A DNA stretch of 64,000 bases from Theristus sp. LFF4_11 (taxonomy: Eukaryota; Nematoda; Chromadorea; Monhysterida; Xyalidae), in NCBI GenBank assembly GCA_030248135.1, contig JASANC010001351.1, positions 1-64,000 on the forward strand. Reading direction: 5' to 3'. The translations under genes were made by a program, and so were the position numbers. Positions within the stretch are counted from its first letter, which is position 1, and every line of letters begins with the position of its first letter. The notes beneath the pieces were generated by a model that was given only the letters and a program-made list of their open reading frames with translations, did not search any database and had not been told where the DNA came from. Below, one piece after another: positions 32,937-46,300 of the stretch.

Positions 32937-34373
32937 GCTTCCGAGCACATCCGCTTTGCTTGCACCCGCTTTGGTGGATACTGAGAAGACGCTTTTGCCT
33001 CAACTGACTTGTTGTTTTGCTTGGTCGAAACTTGAAGTGAAGCGCGAAATAACACCAAGAGAATCAAAGCGACAGTTCTTTTCCCGTCCAGGTGACCGAT
33101 CAACGGCTTTGCATCATTTTCATCGTTCCAGCCAGCACACTTCCACAACATTCTCTTTTATGCATCTGACAGCGGACGTTTCAAATGATGGATTGCTGCG
33201 TTTTAAACACAACTGTTACCAGAATCATAGCATGGCACTTTCGAGTCACACACCACAAAGTGGGGAAAATTTGAAAGATAATCAAAATAAAACCGACAAC
33301 CGAAACGACGCAAACAAAAGGCAACTAAACTTGACAAAATAAAGCAGCATGCCTTTTTGAAAAAAATCCCGCACGAAAACCTAAAAGCTTCAATATTTCG
33401 ATCACAATATCGTTGTTTGAAACTGTGCTTAGTGTTCACAGAAGCATGCGAAAGACCAACAAATACAAATAAAACGGCTGAGTTGAGGCAGCTGAAAAAT
33501 TATAATTCGTCATTTCATTTTAATTGTCCATAAACACCAATAAACGCTTGCATGTTGTAAGATCACTTGATTCAACAAAAACATAACATTAAAACTCTGT
33601 GTGACATGAACGATGGCAATTTTTCCAGATTTTCAAATGAGAAATTAATGCAATTCATCGTCAACCACAAAAACTGTGACCAAAAGGAGTTACGCGGAGC
33701 AGCATACACATGGCAATACAAAAAAACCGCAACACAACAAAAAGTCGACAACAGCGGCATGAACAGGACTTATTATTTTGGTTTGAACACGAAACGCGGG
33801 TTAGTACAAAAAGTCTGAATCCCTTTTCGGGACCGAAGTCAACCGCAAACTCTTTCAAACATTTTTTCTGCAAAAAAATAATCATTGATATATTAACGAG
33901 TGGGATCCGTAAAACCTGGACTGAAAAGCGAAATTCGACGAAAACTGTTACACAGTGTGTCTATAGCTAGAATACCTGCTCCACTGAAAATAAAATTCGC
34001 AAACACAAAAAAGGTCGACGTGAAACAGCCGTTGCACAAGCATGACGACACCCGAAATTTCGATTTCGTAAAAAAAACAGAAAAAACAGACACTCAAAGT
34101 GACGCAAGAAATAGAAACACAAATAATGCAACACCTCAAAACCGAACCTACCAATTTTTTGGAGATTTTTTTTCAACCGACCACACGACATACCGTGGTT
34201 CATCCGATCGCAAATGCAAACCGAAGTAAATCCAATACTAATAACAACACACAACAACATATGAATGAGAATCTAATACAATACATAACGAATCAAATTC
34301 AAGAACAGCAAAAAAAAACAAAATGACCGATAATACTAAAAGCTGAAAACGCGCTGAGGTGACACGCCGAGAC
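32937..34373. other. A-rich spacer between SLC12 and the membrane-protein gene
   Basis: It is strongly A-rich on the plus strand with several short Lys/Asn-rich frames (for example 34099-34326) that look like chance. It may contain 5' exons of the membrane-protein gene and the SLC12 3' UTR. No repeat family was recognised. Confidence 0.4.
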
Positions 34374-37300
34374 TCAAGAGTAGAACGTCAACACGGACTC
34401 CTGGTTGCCGCGGAGCAGCAGAATGGGCGGCATGTCCTTCGTGAGCAGCTCCAGCCACGCCATGTACAGCGCCGACGAGCAGGTGCCTTTGCGCGGAATC
34501 GGAAACGTGCTGCAAGCAAACGGGTGCCTCGATTAGCATGGCTATCATTCCGTCAAGCCTCACATTGTCGGACAGACATGCGAGTCGGGTGTCGTTCCAC
34601 TTCTACTCAGAGATCCACCTTCAGTGACGCCACACATCCTTACAGACAGACAAACACACTGGCACAACAGCGCGCGTGCGCCACTCGTGTCACACGAGCA
34701 CGGACACGCAGGTGTTACGGTGAAACAGACTGTCTATTAAAAAGAAAAAAATGTTCATCGACACGCATCGGCTTGATAATACACAGTGCACTCAAAGTTT
34801 AAGACCCGACACGCATTGTTGCGATGGCCAAACACACATCACTCTCTTACTCTCCCTTTCGAACAACCACTACGCTAAAACGTACATCTTTTATTTTGGT
34901 CTCGCAACACAATGCGCGCATAGATAGGTAAACAGTTTCATGGTGACGCGGGAATTCAAAATTGGTAAAGTGATCCGAGTCCCCTACATAGGGCTGAGTC
35001 ACTTAGGCGACTTTGAATTGCCACATAAAGATTGAAACTAGTTTTCTTTCCACGTCTGCACACGCATTCAGACGCAAAACTTAAAAAAATTGATACACGT
35101 ACAGCACGATCAGGTTGGCAGTCTGCTGCGAGTGCTGCATGAGCAGCTCCCTCGTGCGCAGCTGTCGGTTCGTCTTGTCCTTCAACGCGTGCAACTCCGA
35201 GTCCCTGATGACGCCCACACGATCGTCGTCCGCCGCCGGCTGCGCGTGCTCACGGAACGGCTCGATCAAATGCTCGAAATCACGGCGACTGCAACACACA
35301 TGGAACGGGCTCATCATGACGCTGACGATCAGCGAGCATCGTGTCCAGAGACGTAAAACAGTCGTTACCGTACTCTCTCCGATGGCCCAAACTCATGAAT
35401 TCACCCACAGGTCGCGTGTTAACATATAGAAACAGAACGAAGTTCTCTAGTGTGTCACCGGTTTGCTAGATGAAGACCAAACAAACGTTGTTGTGACTGG
35501 GACAGTGATAGTCAACAGTCATGGCTACTGCTGGTGAATCCATGATAAAGCCATCGCGCAAAATTCAAGATAATGGCAGTTTTTTGTCGATAATTTAGTT
35601 TTCTTCGGAAACTTGGGAAAGTGTGGCCAAACACTAGCTATAATTTTCACATTTTTTCTTTCCTGTGTTAAAGAGGAGGACCACCTCCACCGTACATGTT
35701 GATACTTTTAAATATGAAGCCGTACGTCCTCCAACACGATCCAAATACAAACAAATAAACGCAATGGTGCTAGACACTGGCTGGGCTGGCCAGCTTTGCC
35801 TGCACTTCAACGCTTTCGATTTGCCAATTCACGCGCGTAAAAACGCGCCGGTTGAAGTGCTAGTGCGACCCGAACAGCTGCGGCCGGTCAAATGCGGCCA
35901 GTGCGCACACATAAAATACAGTATGTTTGTTTGGGCGCGTCACTTTTTCCGCAGAATACAGTGCTGGCGAAGAAGACAAAACTGGATCGGAGAGTTGCCT
36001 GGTAGACGCATTTAGCCACAAATGGGTTGTTTTATTTAAACGATTAAATGTAATTTGTCGTTTTTCGGACAATTCTCACCTATAATAAAAACCAACTGCC
36101 CGATACATTCGTTCTTCGTGCTGTAATTCAGTTTCGCGTGCTCTGTATTGCGCAATAACAAGTGACAGGTGCACGCAAACATATGTTATCAGCAATAACA
36201 AGTGACAGGTGCACGCAAACATATGTTATCAGCAAAAACCCACAAATCGCCAGACTAACGCGGCGGGCGACGGTTTGCGCGTGATGTCCGGTATGACGAA
36301 CACGTCGGAGTAGTCGATTCGGAACTTGGACAACATGGCGGCCATGTTGCGTTGCTCCTGCTCGAGGGCACCCTTGCTGGCAGCGATCGCAAACACTCGC
36401 ATACGAGCGCCTGTCCGGCGGAAAGACACGCTATCGGGAATTATTAATACTGAACTCAGTTGTGCGGCACACCGTTCGGCAACAAACCGTTTTTCTCAAT
36501 CCCGCATAAATTCCGACCTTTCGCCGCACAACAACGACTTGTTTGAAACTGTGATAATGGGGGGGGGGGGGTACGCAATGCTCGCATCGGTTTTTTATCC
36601 ACTTGTAATCCATGGCGATTTTTAAGCCACTTGAAAACACGTGTCTTTCACAGACACAAAACCACATTCGGGTATTATCACAAATACCCTCAAGATAAGA
36701 GCCGGAGAGCGTGAACAAGTGCGGCACGAGCAACGCCAGCCCGCCGTCGTCGTACAGCCACCAGACGTCAATGACGGCCTTCTTCACGCGCCGCTGGAAC
36801 TGATTGATCGATGTGAGCAGCTCGCGTTGTGCCGACGACATGTGGCGACCTCTGGAACAGCAGCAGCGCGTTTGCAGCCGTACTGGCTCGATTTTTGTCA
36901 AAAATAATAGTTTTTGGATTTCGTTTTCTCGCGTTTACAAACTCAAACTAAGAGCCAACGAACGAACAAATCCGATTACCCTAAATAGGACCGAGTCACT
37001 TAGGCGACTTTGAATTGCCACATAAAGCTTGAAACTACAGCCCAACTCAATAACATTTGCAACTAGCTAATTGGTTGATGCATGTATTCTGTGCACGAAT
37101 TGCTGAGAATTGCGGAGTTCGGCTGGCACAGAATGCATGCATCACGTGACCACCAACCAACCAATCAGCCAGTTGGACAACCAACCAATCAGCTTATTGA
37201 GTTCGACTGCAGTTTCCTTTCACGTCTGCAAATCCACAGAGTCGCAGAACCAAAAACTTGATAGCACCTCCACAACGAGAGTCGCCGCGGGCTGTCGTCG

Positions 37301-40300
37301 AGCGACTCCCGGTGCGCTCCTAAGTGCTCGTCGAGCTGCAGCGGCGTTGGCGAGCGATCACGTGCGCGTCTTCTGAAGCAACACAAAACAAAAAAACACT
37401 GAACCGAAAATGCTCAAAGAGCAGTATGAATATTGAATCGTGGTTAAGTTGATGGCCGAAAACACACATTGACTGGCACTGTAAACACTGACATATCCGA
37501 TAACCAGGATAACTTTACAACCTGAAGTTTGATTATATCATCAATAGACGAAGAGACTCTGATGCGTCCATCGCTACAGGCTACCTACCTGTTAGAACCA
37601 GTCAGACAGAAAAGACGCCTCAACAGGCCGCACCACAATTGACGTCATGCCACGTCACAAACGTTTGACAAACTTTCACAAACTGCCGTTTTTCAGAACA
37701 AAACAACACGCGAACCTCCTGTCACACTCGCTGTCATCGTCATCGTCATCATCGTCTTCTTCATTTTCCTCCTCCAAACCAGCCGTGTCCGGTATCAGTG
37801 TTACATCCGTTTCCGGATCACGATCGGGAGAGAAGTCAACATTTTTGTTGTTGTTATTGCGCGATTCTATGAAGGTAAAATGTTGAGACTTTTACTCAAA
37901 GAACCACAACAACAGAAGAAACAATTCAGTAAGAAAACCTGCTGCGGTTGAAAACGTACTCTGAATGTCATTGGCGGCAATGTTGTCGATCAACGGCCAA
38001 CTGTCGTCTGAGACCATCAACGCATCACCGCCACCGAGGCCGCCAAATCGTTTCTTGCTGTTTTTGCTCCCGTTCACCGGTTCGTGTTGTTGTTGCTTGA
38101 TCAACTGCGCGTCTTGTTGCTCCTCGTTTTCTTGGTGAACACGGAACTGCTCGGCGAACGACGAAACCGCTGAAAAAACGTTTGCAATTCTGTTTGTTGT
38201 TATTAGAAACCTAAAACTTTAATTGAAAATGTATGTTACTGAAATGTTTCAACGCTTACGAAAATGTTAGTACCAAAAATTCCTTTCAGTTACGTTTTCG
38301 ATTTTCGAAAATGAGTGTCATATTCAGAAAGTGGTTGAGAAATCGCAACCACACAACCAATCGAATCGGCATCATGTCAAAAAACCGCGACAAAAAAATC
38401 AACTGAATTGCACATGGCTTGCTGCTAGCTCGGCCGTGCCAACGGGACCAAGCATCTACAGCAAACATAACAACTGAGGCGACACAATCAGTGAAGTCGT
38501 GTGCCTGTTTTATGAAGCAAACCAACAAACTGAAAACGCCTGGAGTGACGAACACGAGACGGTCGCCAGTGCGGGCGCCTGCGTCCGTGGCGTGTCCGTC
38601 GTCGTCGCCGTCGACAATCGACACGACGCAGCGGTCAGCTCGGCCGCGGAGTCGCCCGCCCAAATCGTCGACAGCTTCATTTGTAACGTGTCTTGCTGCT
38701 GCCGCGTCTGTTGTAGTGAACAAATGCACGATTATTATCACCACTGCAACCGGAACGGCAATCAACACAGCGGTGTTGCTGCGGTGTTGTTTCACAACAG
38801 CAATTAGTGGCATGGAATGGATGCTGTGGTTTCCAAAGCGCTCGTAGCTTTTGTTCCAGTTGAACACGATGTTTTTTTTAAACGATGGAACTGAACAGGC
38901 ATGACTGTTGAGAGCAGCCGAAATCAGGCATGCCAACATCCGTAAACGCGGTCGATTAAATGCACGAATAAAAACACGGAACTGTCAAAAAAACGTCGTG
39001 TTATACACCGGAATTGACCCAGCCCGCGCAAAACGAAACGTGGTGAAGAACAAAAAGCAAAGAAAAGTCATTGTTTCTCTGTGACCGTGTCGCCAAGAGC
39101 GGACGGCGTCAGTCCGTTCGCGGTTGAGTGGTTTGCGTGTTTTTCGTTCGCCATTGATGCGAGTCGACTGTTGCGGGTGCATTCGAGCACGCCGCGTTGC
39201 AGTTTGATGCGTTCCGGCACGTTCAACGTCGGCAGGTCACCGACGCACTGCAACATGCAACATGGAACGTGTTCGTGAAATGTCTCCAATTCCATCTGAC
39301 CTGACTCACTGAGACTGAGACCTAACTCACCAAAAAACTGGTACAGAAATGTATTTCACATGTAAAAACAGAGCGGCTAGCCATAAGATCAGGTTGGAAA
39401 GCTGTCATGAACACTAAAGAGCTGCTATTGTGAGAATGACAGTCAGCTGCTATTGAGAACTTAGATAGAAAAGAGCAGAAAGCGTTGAACGCAATGGAAC
39501 ATCGGTGCCGTACGTGTTGTCGCATCATGTCGCTCATGTCAAGGCCGTGCGACAGGCGAAACAAGCCGACGGCGTAGTTGCGGTCAAAGGCGTCACTGAA
39601 GAAAACGAGAATGAAAACAAAAATATACCACCCAGTTTGATTATGTTTTTTGCGGGGCATTACTTCAAATGTAAATGACAAACATTCTCTGGTTAAACGG
39701 GGTGCGCCACACTCATTTGCATAGAAACCGTTCATCAAACCGTTAAAAAACAAAAGTTGCTCCTTGTTTCTTAATTTATCAACAGTCGAACTCTATACAT
39801 TATAGGCAATCAGCTGATTGGTTGGCGATCATCGCAGTGTTGCTGTGGAGGCGGAGTCTGTCCTGCACAGAAAGCATGCCACACGTGATCACCAACCAAT
39901 CACCTGAATTCCAATAGTTTCGAGTTCGACCATGGTGCTTCAGTGGCTGGTTGTCTGGCGTTCATAATCGCCGGAACAACAAACAACAAATCAACTGGAA
40001 CGCCGCCACGACTCGCGTCTGCTCACTGGAGGATGCCGAAGTAGTCGTTCAATGAGTCCATGCCGCACGTGCGCCAGTCGTTCTTGAAGCCCAACAGGAC
40101 GATATTAGGGCGGAGTCGACCGAGTCCGACGTTCTGCAGCAGGCAGTTGACGCCGTGACGCAGGTTGACGTTGGCCATGGGCGCGTAGAAGCCGCGCACC
40201 TTGCGTCGCTTCAGCCAGTACGGCACGGTGCGCTGCATCCGCTGCTGCGCCCAGACCACTCGTTCGCTCGGCGGGTACTACGCAAGTTTGGAAACATTTT

Positions 40301-43300
40301 TGAAACATGAAACCAGTCACCTTCGTCAACACGCATCGTGGACTCGGTGGTAGCGCGTTACACTACTGTCTGTGCGCTCGGGGGATCGAGTCCCGCCGAC
40401 GGGGTTTATAGAAAACTCCATGGGCGCCCCACACGACGGCGTTATGTATGTTCGCTTTTCTGGGTTAGCCCCTGCCAAAGAACAGCCCCAAAAGTCAACG
40501 TTTCGGCCGTTCGTAGAAATGTCTAGATTTAAAAAAATCTCGCAAACATTCTGGCGGTTTCGAATGCGGCGGCATGCGCACATGATTGGCTGCATCGATT
40601 CGAACGCAGCCAGTCACCAAGCTGCAATGCCACTGCCACTAGCAAATACAGGCGCCCTGGCTGGTCGTGCCATGGACGTCAGACGCAACGCACCTGCTCT
40701 CTCTCTCTCACTCTTGACTAAGCGAATTCGTAAAAATTCGCCATCACCAATCAGTTCACACGAGGGGAAATGTACAGTATCTTCGTTTGAACGCAATTCT
40801 TTCCGAAAAAATGGCCTCTGCAGCACTGCGATGCAGCGAACCTACCAGGAAGACGTGCCCGCAGACGAGCAGTGCGTTCTCCTTGGTGATGTTGGCTGCA
40901 AAGTCGACCAGCGACGGTCTCGCCACCGGATTGCCAGTGAGCACAAGGATCTGCAATATCATCGATGACGCGGCTCTGCTGACATCGAACTCAATTTTTG
41001 ACACACCTTAGTAAACATCCTAAAGCCCGTGCATTCTGCAGCACAGCAATGCTGCACAGACAATGCCCAAAACACACACGCGCATATCGAATGTGTGTGC
41101 GCATGTGTTGTCTGTGTTGTGAAAAGCAAATGCTGCAAGCGGCTAACCTGAGGTCGGTAATTCTTGACGTGCTCTTCCGTGTACGCGAGTTTGTGCATCG
41201 ACTGCAAAAAGAAGGTCAAGTAAAATCTGTACGGTTTCAATAGGACGACAGCAAAGGTGATTCAGTCAACAATGAAAAACCGTTAGCGGGGTTTCGTTCG
41301 TAGGAAGGGGAACGCTCAAGTGAAGCAAGGGGTGTAAAGTATGTGTATTTAAACCTGAAACTTTTTGCGCAGAATACAGAGCTTGCGAAACTTTGAATTA
41401 CAATGAGAAGAGAAAACGAATGTATCGCGTTTGAGTTGTGCGCAACGAACGAATGTTTCAGTTGTGCGCTAAATCGGCTTTCCTGCAGCTCCGGTCTCAT
41501 TGATTATTCTGTCGAATGCTCTGGATTTTGTGAAAACAAAAGTGACCGGTTTGAACCCCGAAGCAAACGAACACACCGGTGGTGTGACTTGCCTGTAGTG
41601 CACTTTTGTAGACGTGCGCCTGCGTGCTGCTGCCCCAGTTGACGTCCGGTTTGCGATATCGAATGTACGACCAGAGCAGGCCGACGATCACCAACGTCAC
41701 CAACGCAGTCCACCACGAGATGATGAACATCACGGCGAGACACAGCAGCGCCCCGAGCAAACTCAGGTACTGGTTGTAGTAGCGGAACGCCGGACGAAAA
41801 CCTGTGCAGAGGAAGCAATCACACAACGGCTGCGCTTTTGCTTGTGTCACCGACCAATCAGCGTCATTGTCATGTTTTCAAACCGTATTGCTGTTAAAAC
41901 AACACCTGGCTGCTCGGAAAACGACGCGTCGAAACAGGCGTAATTGATGAGCGCATAGCTGGCCAGAAAGAAGTTTGAGATCAACGGTGCAATGACGTTC
42001 AGTTCGCCTGAAAAACAATAATGGAAATATCAGGTGCTGAATGATGTGCAGCGTGTGGTAACGACGACGACAGCGACGGCTGCCACCGGAAGGAAACCAA
42101 AGAGCCAGATTGAGAAAATGAGACTCAGTTGGAGCACTTGTCTCCGCTCATTCACACGTGTTTTGGCTGCGGTTTTACTGAATCGCTACCAGTGTGATCA
42201 AACTATTCACTTTCGAAAGTGTTATTTGCAACAGGAGCATTTAGGGTTATCTCAAACGAGGTGCACAGCATATTATTCAGAAACGAACCAATCAACACGA
42301 TCATGAGCGATATGACGAAGCCGAGCACGTAGGCGCGTCGAGGCTCCTCGCCAGCGCCGTAGCCTTTCGCGAACACGACTATGTACGGATACAGTTTGTC
42401 CTTGCAGACTGCCTGAGCTCCAAGAAAACTGCCGTGATTGTCTGTCTGTGACTGGCGAATAAACGTCGCAGAACCTAGTCGCTTTCGAACACGCATCGCA
42501 CTTGAAAAACAGAAAACAATCGCAATAGAAACGCAGCAACATTCATTGCTGTATGGTGTGATTTTGCCTCGGTTCTGTTTCGACGGACTGCAGGGGGGGG
42601 GAGGGGTGGGCGAATGTTCCAAAACTTGCAAACTTTCCTGTCGATATTATTATCGGATCAATTTTGAGATGATAGACAAGGCAAACCTGAAACACTTTCG
42701 GCGCCGACACTAACGAGGCGAGCGCAGAGCTGAGCGTCGCTGCGAACACACCGGCCGTAATTAGCGGACCCCAGGCGCTGCGCAGCTCCATCACCTGCAC
42801 GTTTCACAAAGGAAAACCGCAAAATATCCAATAAAAACATCAAATACAACCAGAAATAGCGGCTGTGGAACGTGAGTTTAAAAAATTGTGTGACTGTATG
42901 TTCACGAACAATATGAAACGTTGAATCTAGCACTGGTCGCACTCACTGGTTCATAAAGACGAAACCGAGGACGGTTCGCAAAGTATTTTGAACTGCCGCG
43001 TCAAGCGCATGACACTGGTCGCCCTGTCAATGGCGCATCGACTCGCAGCACTATAAAACAGACTTATAACCTGTGCGCTGTTCATCAGTCCGTAGCGACA
43101 CGGCCCGACCGTCGCATTGACGGCACACGCCGGCTGCCATCGGTACCAGGGCGTCGCGTTTTGCGCCAGCATTTCGCGCAAATCCGACTCGGAACCGCTG
43201 GCGTCCAACAGCGCCGTGGCCGCCGACAGCCAAAGGGTGGTCAGATAGATGACGGTGGTCGAGAGGATCGCTGTCAGTGTGCCGCTGCAAGGAAACGAAC

Positions 43301-46300
43301 TTTCATGCAGCTAGAAATAGCCGTGGTGAAATACGAGTTTTTGTAAAGCTACCCCGAAAACTGAATCTGATACATCTCATAAAACTGGTCACTGGTCTGC
43401 CAGTCCGATGATACCAAGCTGACCGATTATCTAATCCTGATCGTAGAGGGCATGCTACAAGAGGCTTGGATTAAGCGAGATTATTCCAAGCCAGCACATT
43501 AAAATAAAACCAAATAAAAAATTGTTCAGCTTTGTTGTTGTGGTTTGCTGACCGCGGTATCGCAACGCTCGGCTTTGCCAGATCGCCGGACATGTTCGCG
43601 CCAGCCATGATGCCGGTCGCCGCTGGAAAGAAAACGCCAAAGACGCCGAAGAAATTGTAGCCGCCACGGAAACTCGGCCCGAGATGCGCCACGAATAGAT
43701 TCACTGCCCAGAGGACAAACGAAATAAACGTAAAGGGGTGAAAATGGATCGATACGACACATTTGCAAATGCCGTCCACTGCACGTTGGCGGCTTAACGG
43801 CGACGAGGCTCGTCTTCATAGATGTTTATTGTTTACCATTACTAGTAAAAGTGCGTGCCTCAATGAGACACCGACACCATGAACACATTCCCATGAGCTC
43901 ACTGGAATCCTGACTGTACAGGCATCCCTCAAAAAACGCCAACAACGATCAATTCACTGACTTGCCTCCCACTAAATGCTAGTGAGAGCACGTCACATCT
44001 AACGTCACACGTTATATGCTACGTTTGGCCTTCCGAAAAAAAAACAGGTTGACAAGTGTTCAGTGTATGCGGTTGTGCGTTGACTGTTAGCAAAACGAGA
44101 CCAATGGCGTGCTTACCATTAATACTGGTGACACCACGCGCCAATTGGTAGTCACTCGGCGGCAACACGGTGCCGATCCAGTAGTTGACGAGCGACACGC
44201 TCAATACGACCAATAGAATCAGCTGCATTTTCGCCTCGAACGAAGTGCCCATGAAACAGACGACTATTAGCACGCAGCACGTCACTGCAAACCAACAGCA
44301 AATGGCCGGTAGTCTGTCCTGCACACGTGACCAGCCGCCAGCCGCCAATCAGCTTCGATTGTCTGTCATTTAGCGTTCGACTGTGAACAACAAAAAAAAC
44401 CGAGGAACACGCACCGACAGAGACGATGCGCACGTCGTTGACGCCGCCGTCTGCGATCTGGACGCCCTGCTCGACGAGCAAATCGCGCACGGTCTCTGCG
44501 AAGCCGACGACGTACATGGCCGCACCGACGGCATTCGCGAACGCGAACACCAGCCCGATCGAGCCGCCGTATTCCGGGCCGAGCGCCCGGCTGATCATGA
44601 AATAGCAGCCGCCTGCCGCAAAATGCGTTGCTGTCGTTTGTTTGTCTTGCTTGTTTTTCGACGTGAAGTTGACGACAGGCCCACAAAGTTACTCGAGATG
44701 AAGAAAAAATTAGGAATCGACAACCAGCCGACCGGCGACCGACCATGAAAACGAGCAGATTTTCTTGCGTCACCTAATTTGGCCAAACTAAACGAGTGAA
44801 GGCAGCAAGCAGCACGCCGTCTGTGTAGTACCTCCTTTGATGTTGCCGTTGGTGGTGATGGCGCACATTGACAGTGCCGTGATCGTCGTCACCACGGAAG
44901 ACAGCAGAATGACGCACGTGCCAAGCACTGCAAATTAGAGCGAGCGCAACATGCCTGATTTGGTCGATCCGCTTCAACTGACCGATAATGTTTCTCTGCT
45001 GATACGGAACAAAAAAGCAAATGGGATACAGCAGGTAATTGTGTCCAAAAAAGGTTCCACTTCACCCAATCTAACGCCCTTATCTACGGCACGACCCATG
45101 TGCGTTCCAAACATACTAACCATAACTAGGGTTGGTAAGAAACCAGTTTTTTTATATTGCCATGAAAAAAACGGTTTCTTTTCCGTTTTAAAACCGTTTT
45201 AAAAGCATAAAACCGCATGTTTGCGTTGCGAACCACTGACCGACGCCGGCCTGTCCGGCGACCCAGCTGATGCGCAGATACAGCATGACGCCGAGGATGT
45301 TGAGCACGCAGCGCACGAGCACACCCTTGATCCAGCCGAACTTCGGCGCACCGGGAGGCGGCGCGTCGGGCGGACGGAACTTCTCGAGCTCCTTCTCATT
45401 TTCGCTTGGCAGGATCTCGTCGGGCACGTCCTGCAAAACGATAAACAGCATCGGAGAACTGTTGCTTGCATGGTGTCTTACTTACATTATACCGTGCACT
45501 GCAGAATAAAACTGAATGACTAGAAAATGTGTGAAACGATTTGCACTGCGCGTTTGAATCGAATGAAATTGCGAATATCTCATTTCATGCGCGATGTGAT
45601 GTGATGTGTAGTACAACTTTTTTTCACTATCACATTTTTCGCTTCCGGTAAATCCAGTTTTACCAGCTATCCGCCATAATAATCCAGTTCAGTTTACAGT
45701 TACACTCGGAACTAATAGTGTGTAACATGCAAACTGTGCATTCTTCTAAATCTCCAGTTGCTGATTGATTGCATCGAGCTGGCTGGAACCAATCAGTTAG
45801 CCCAATCGGTTGCTTCACCTATGATTCACATTCCGTTCATAATGCATATCCCGTAAATAGCACACTTAACAACTGCAATATGATAGAAAAAGGTGAGAAC
45901 GCTATTCACCTCCTCAGGCTACGAAGCACACCACCGCCCTCTAGACGGGACGAACCCACCATGCCCACCCTTGTATTTTTAGTTTTTTTGCTGTTAATTT
46001 GCCAGTCAAAAACATGTGTGTACCAAATACAAAAGCTAATCGGTATTCAAAACAACACACTGCTTTCAAACAAATCCGCTTGACAACGTGCGACAACAAT
46101 GTTCACTGCACGCCCACACAAACATGAATTTTCTTTTCTTTTTGAAGAAACACAAATCAAACACACGGGCACATACACTCGATGAACGCAGTTTGGTACA
46201 AAAGCATTTGCAAATTCCGTCCGCCAGGAAAAAAAATGTTTTTTTTTCTATTTGAACACAAACCTCGATACCGCAAAAGTTTTACTGAGACCGCAGACAC

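Noticed and set aside
33710..34326. Overlapping Lys/Asn-rich plus-strand frames
   Set aside because: They reflect an A-rich spacer. No splice structure, signal or domain supports a gene.
38419..38847. 142-codon plus-strand frame in the SLC12 gene
   Set aside because: It is antisense to the SLC12 exon 38707-38554, and the openness follows from GC-rich coding DNA.
45120..45210. Possible hAT end (tagggttggtaagaaacc and aaccgtttt words)
   Set aside because: Only one end is visible, with no inverted partner or target duplication in the SLC12 intron.
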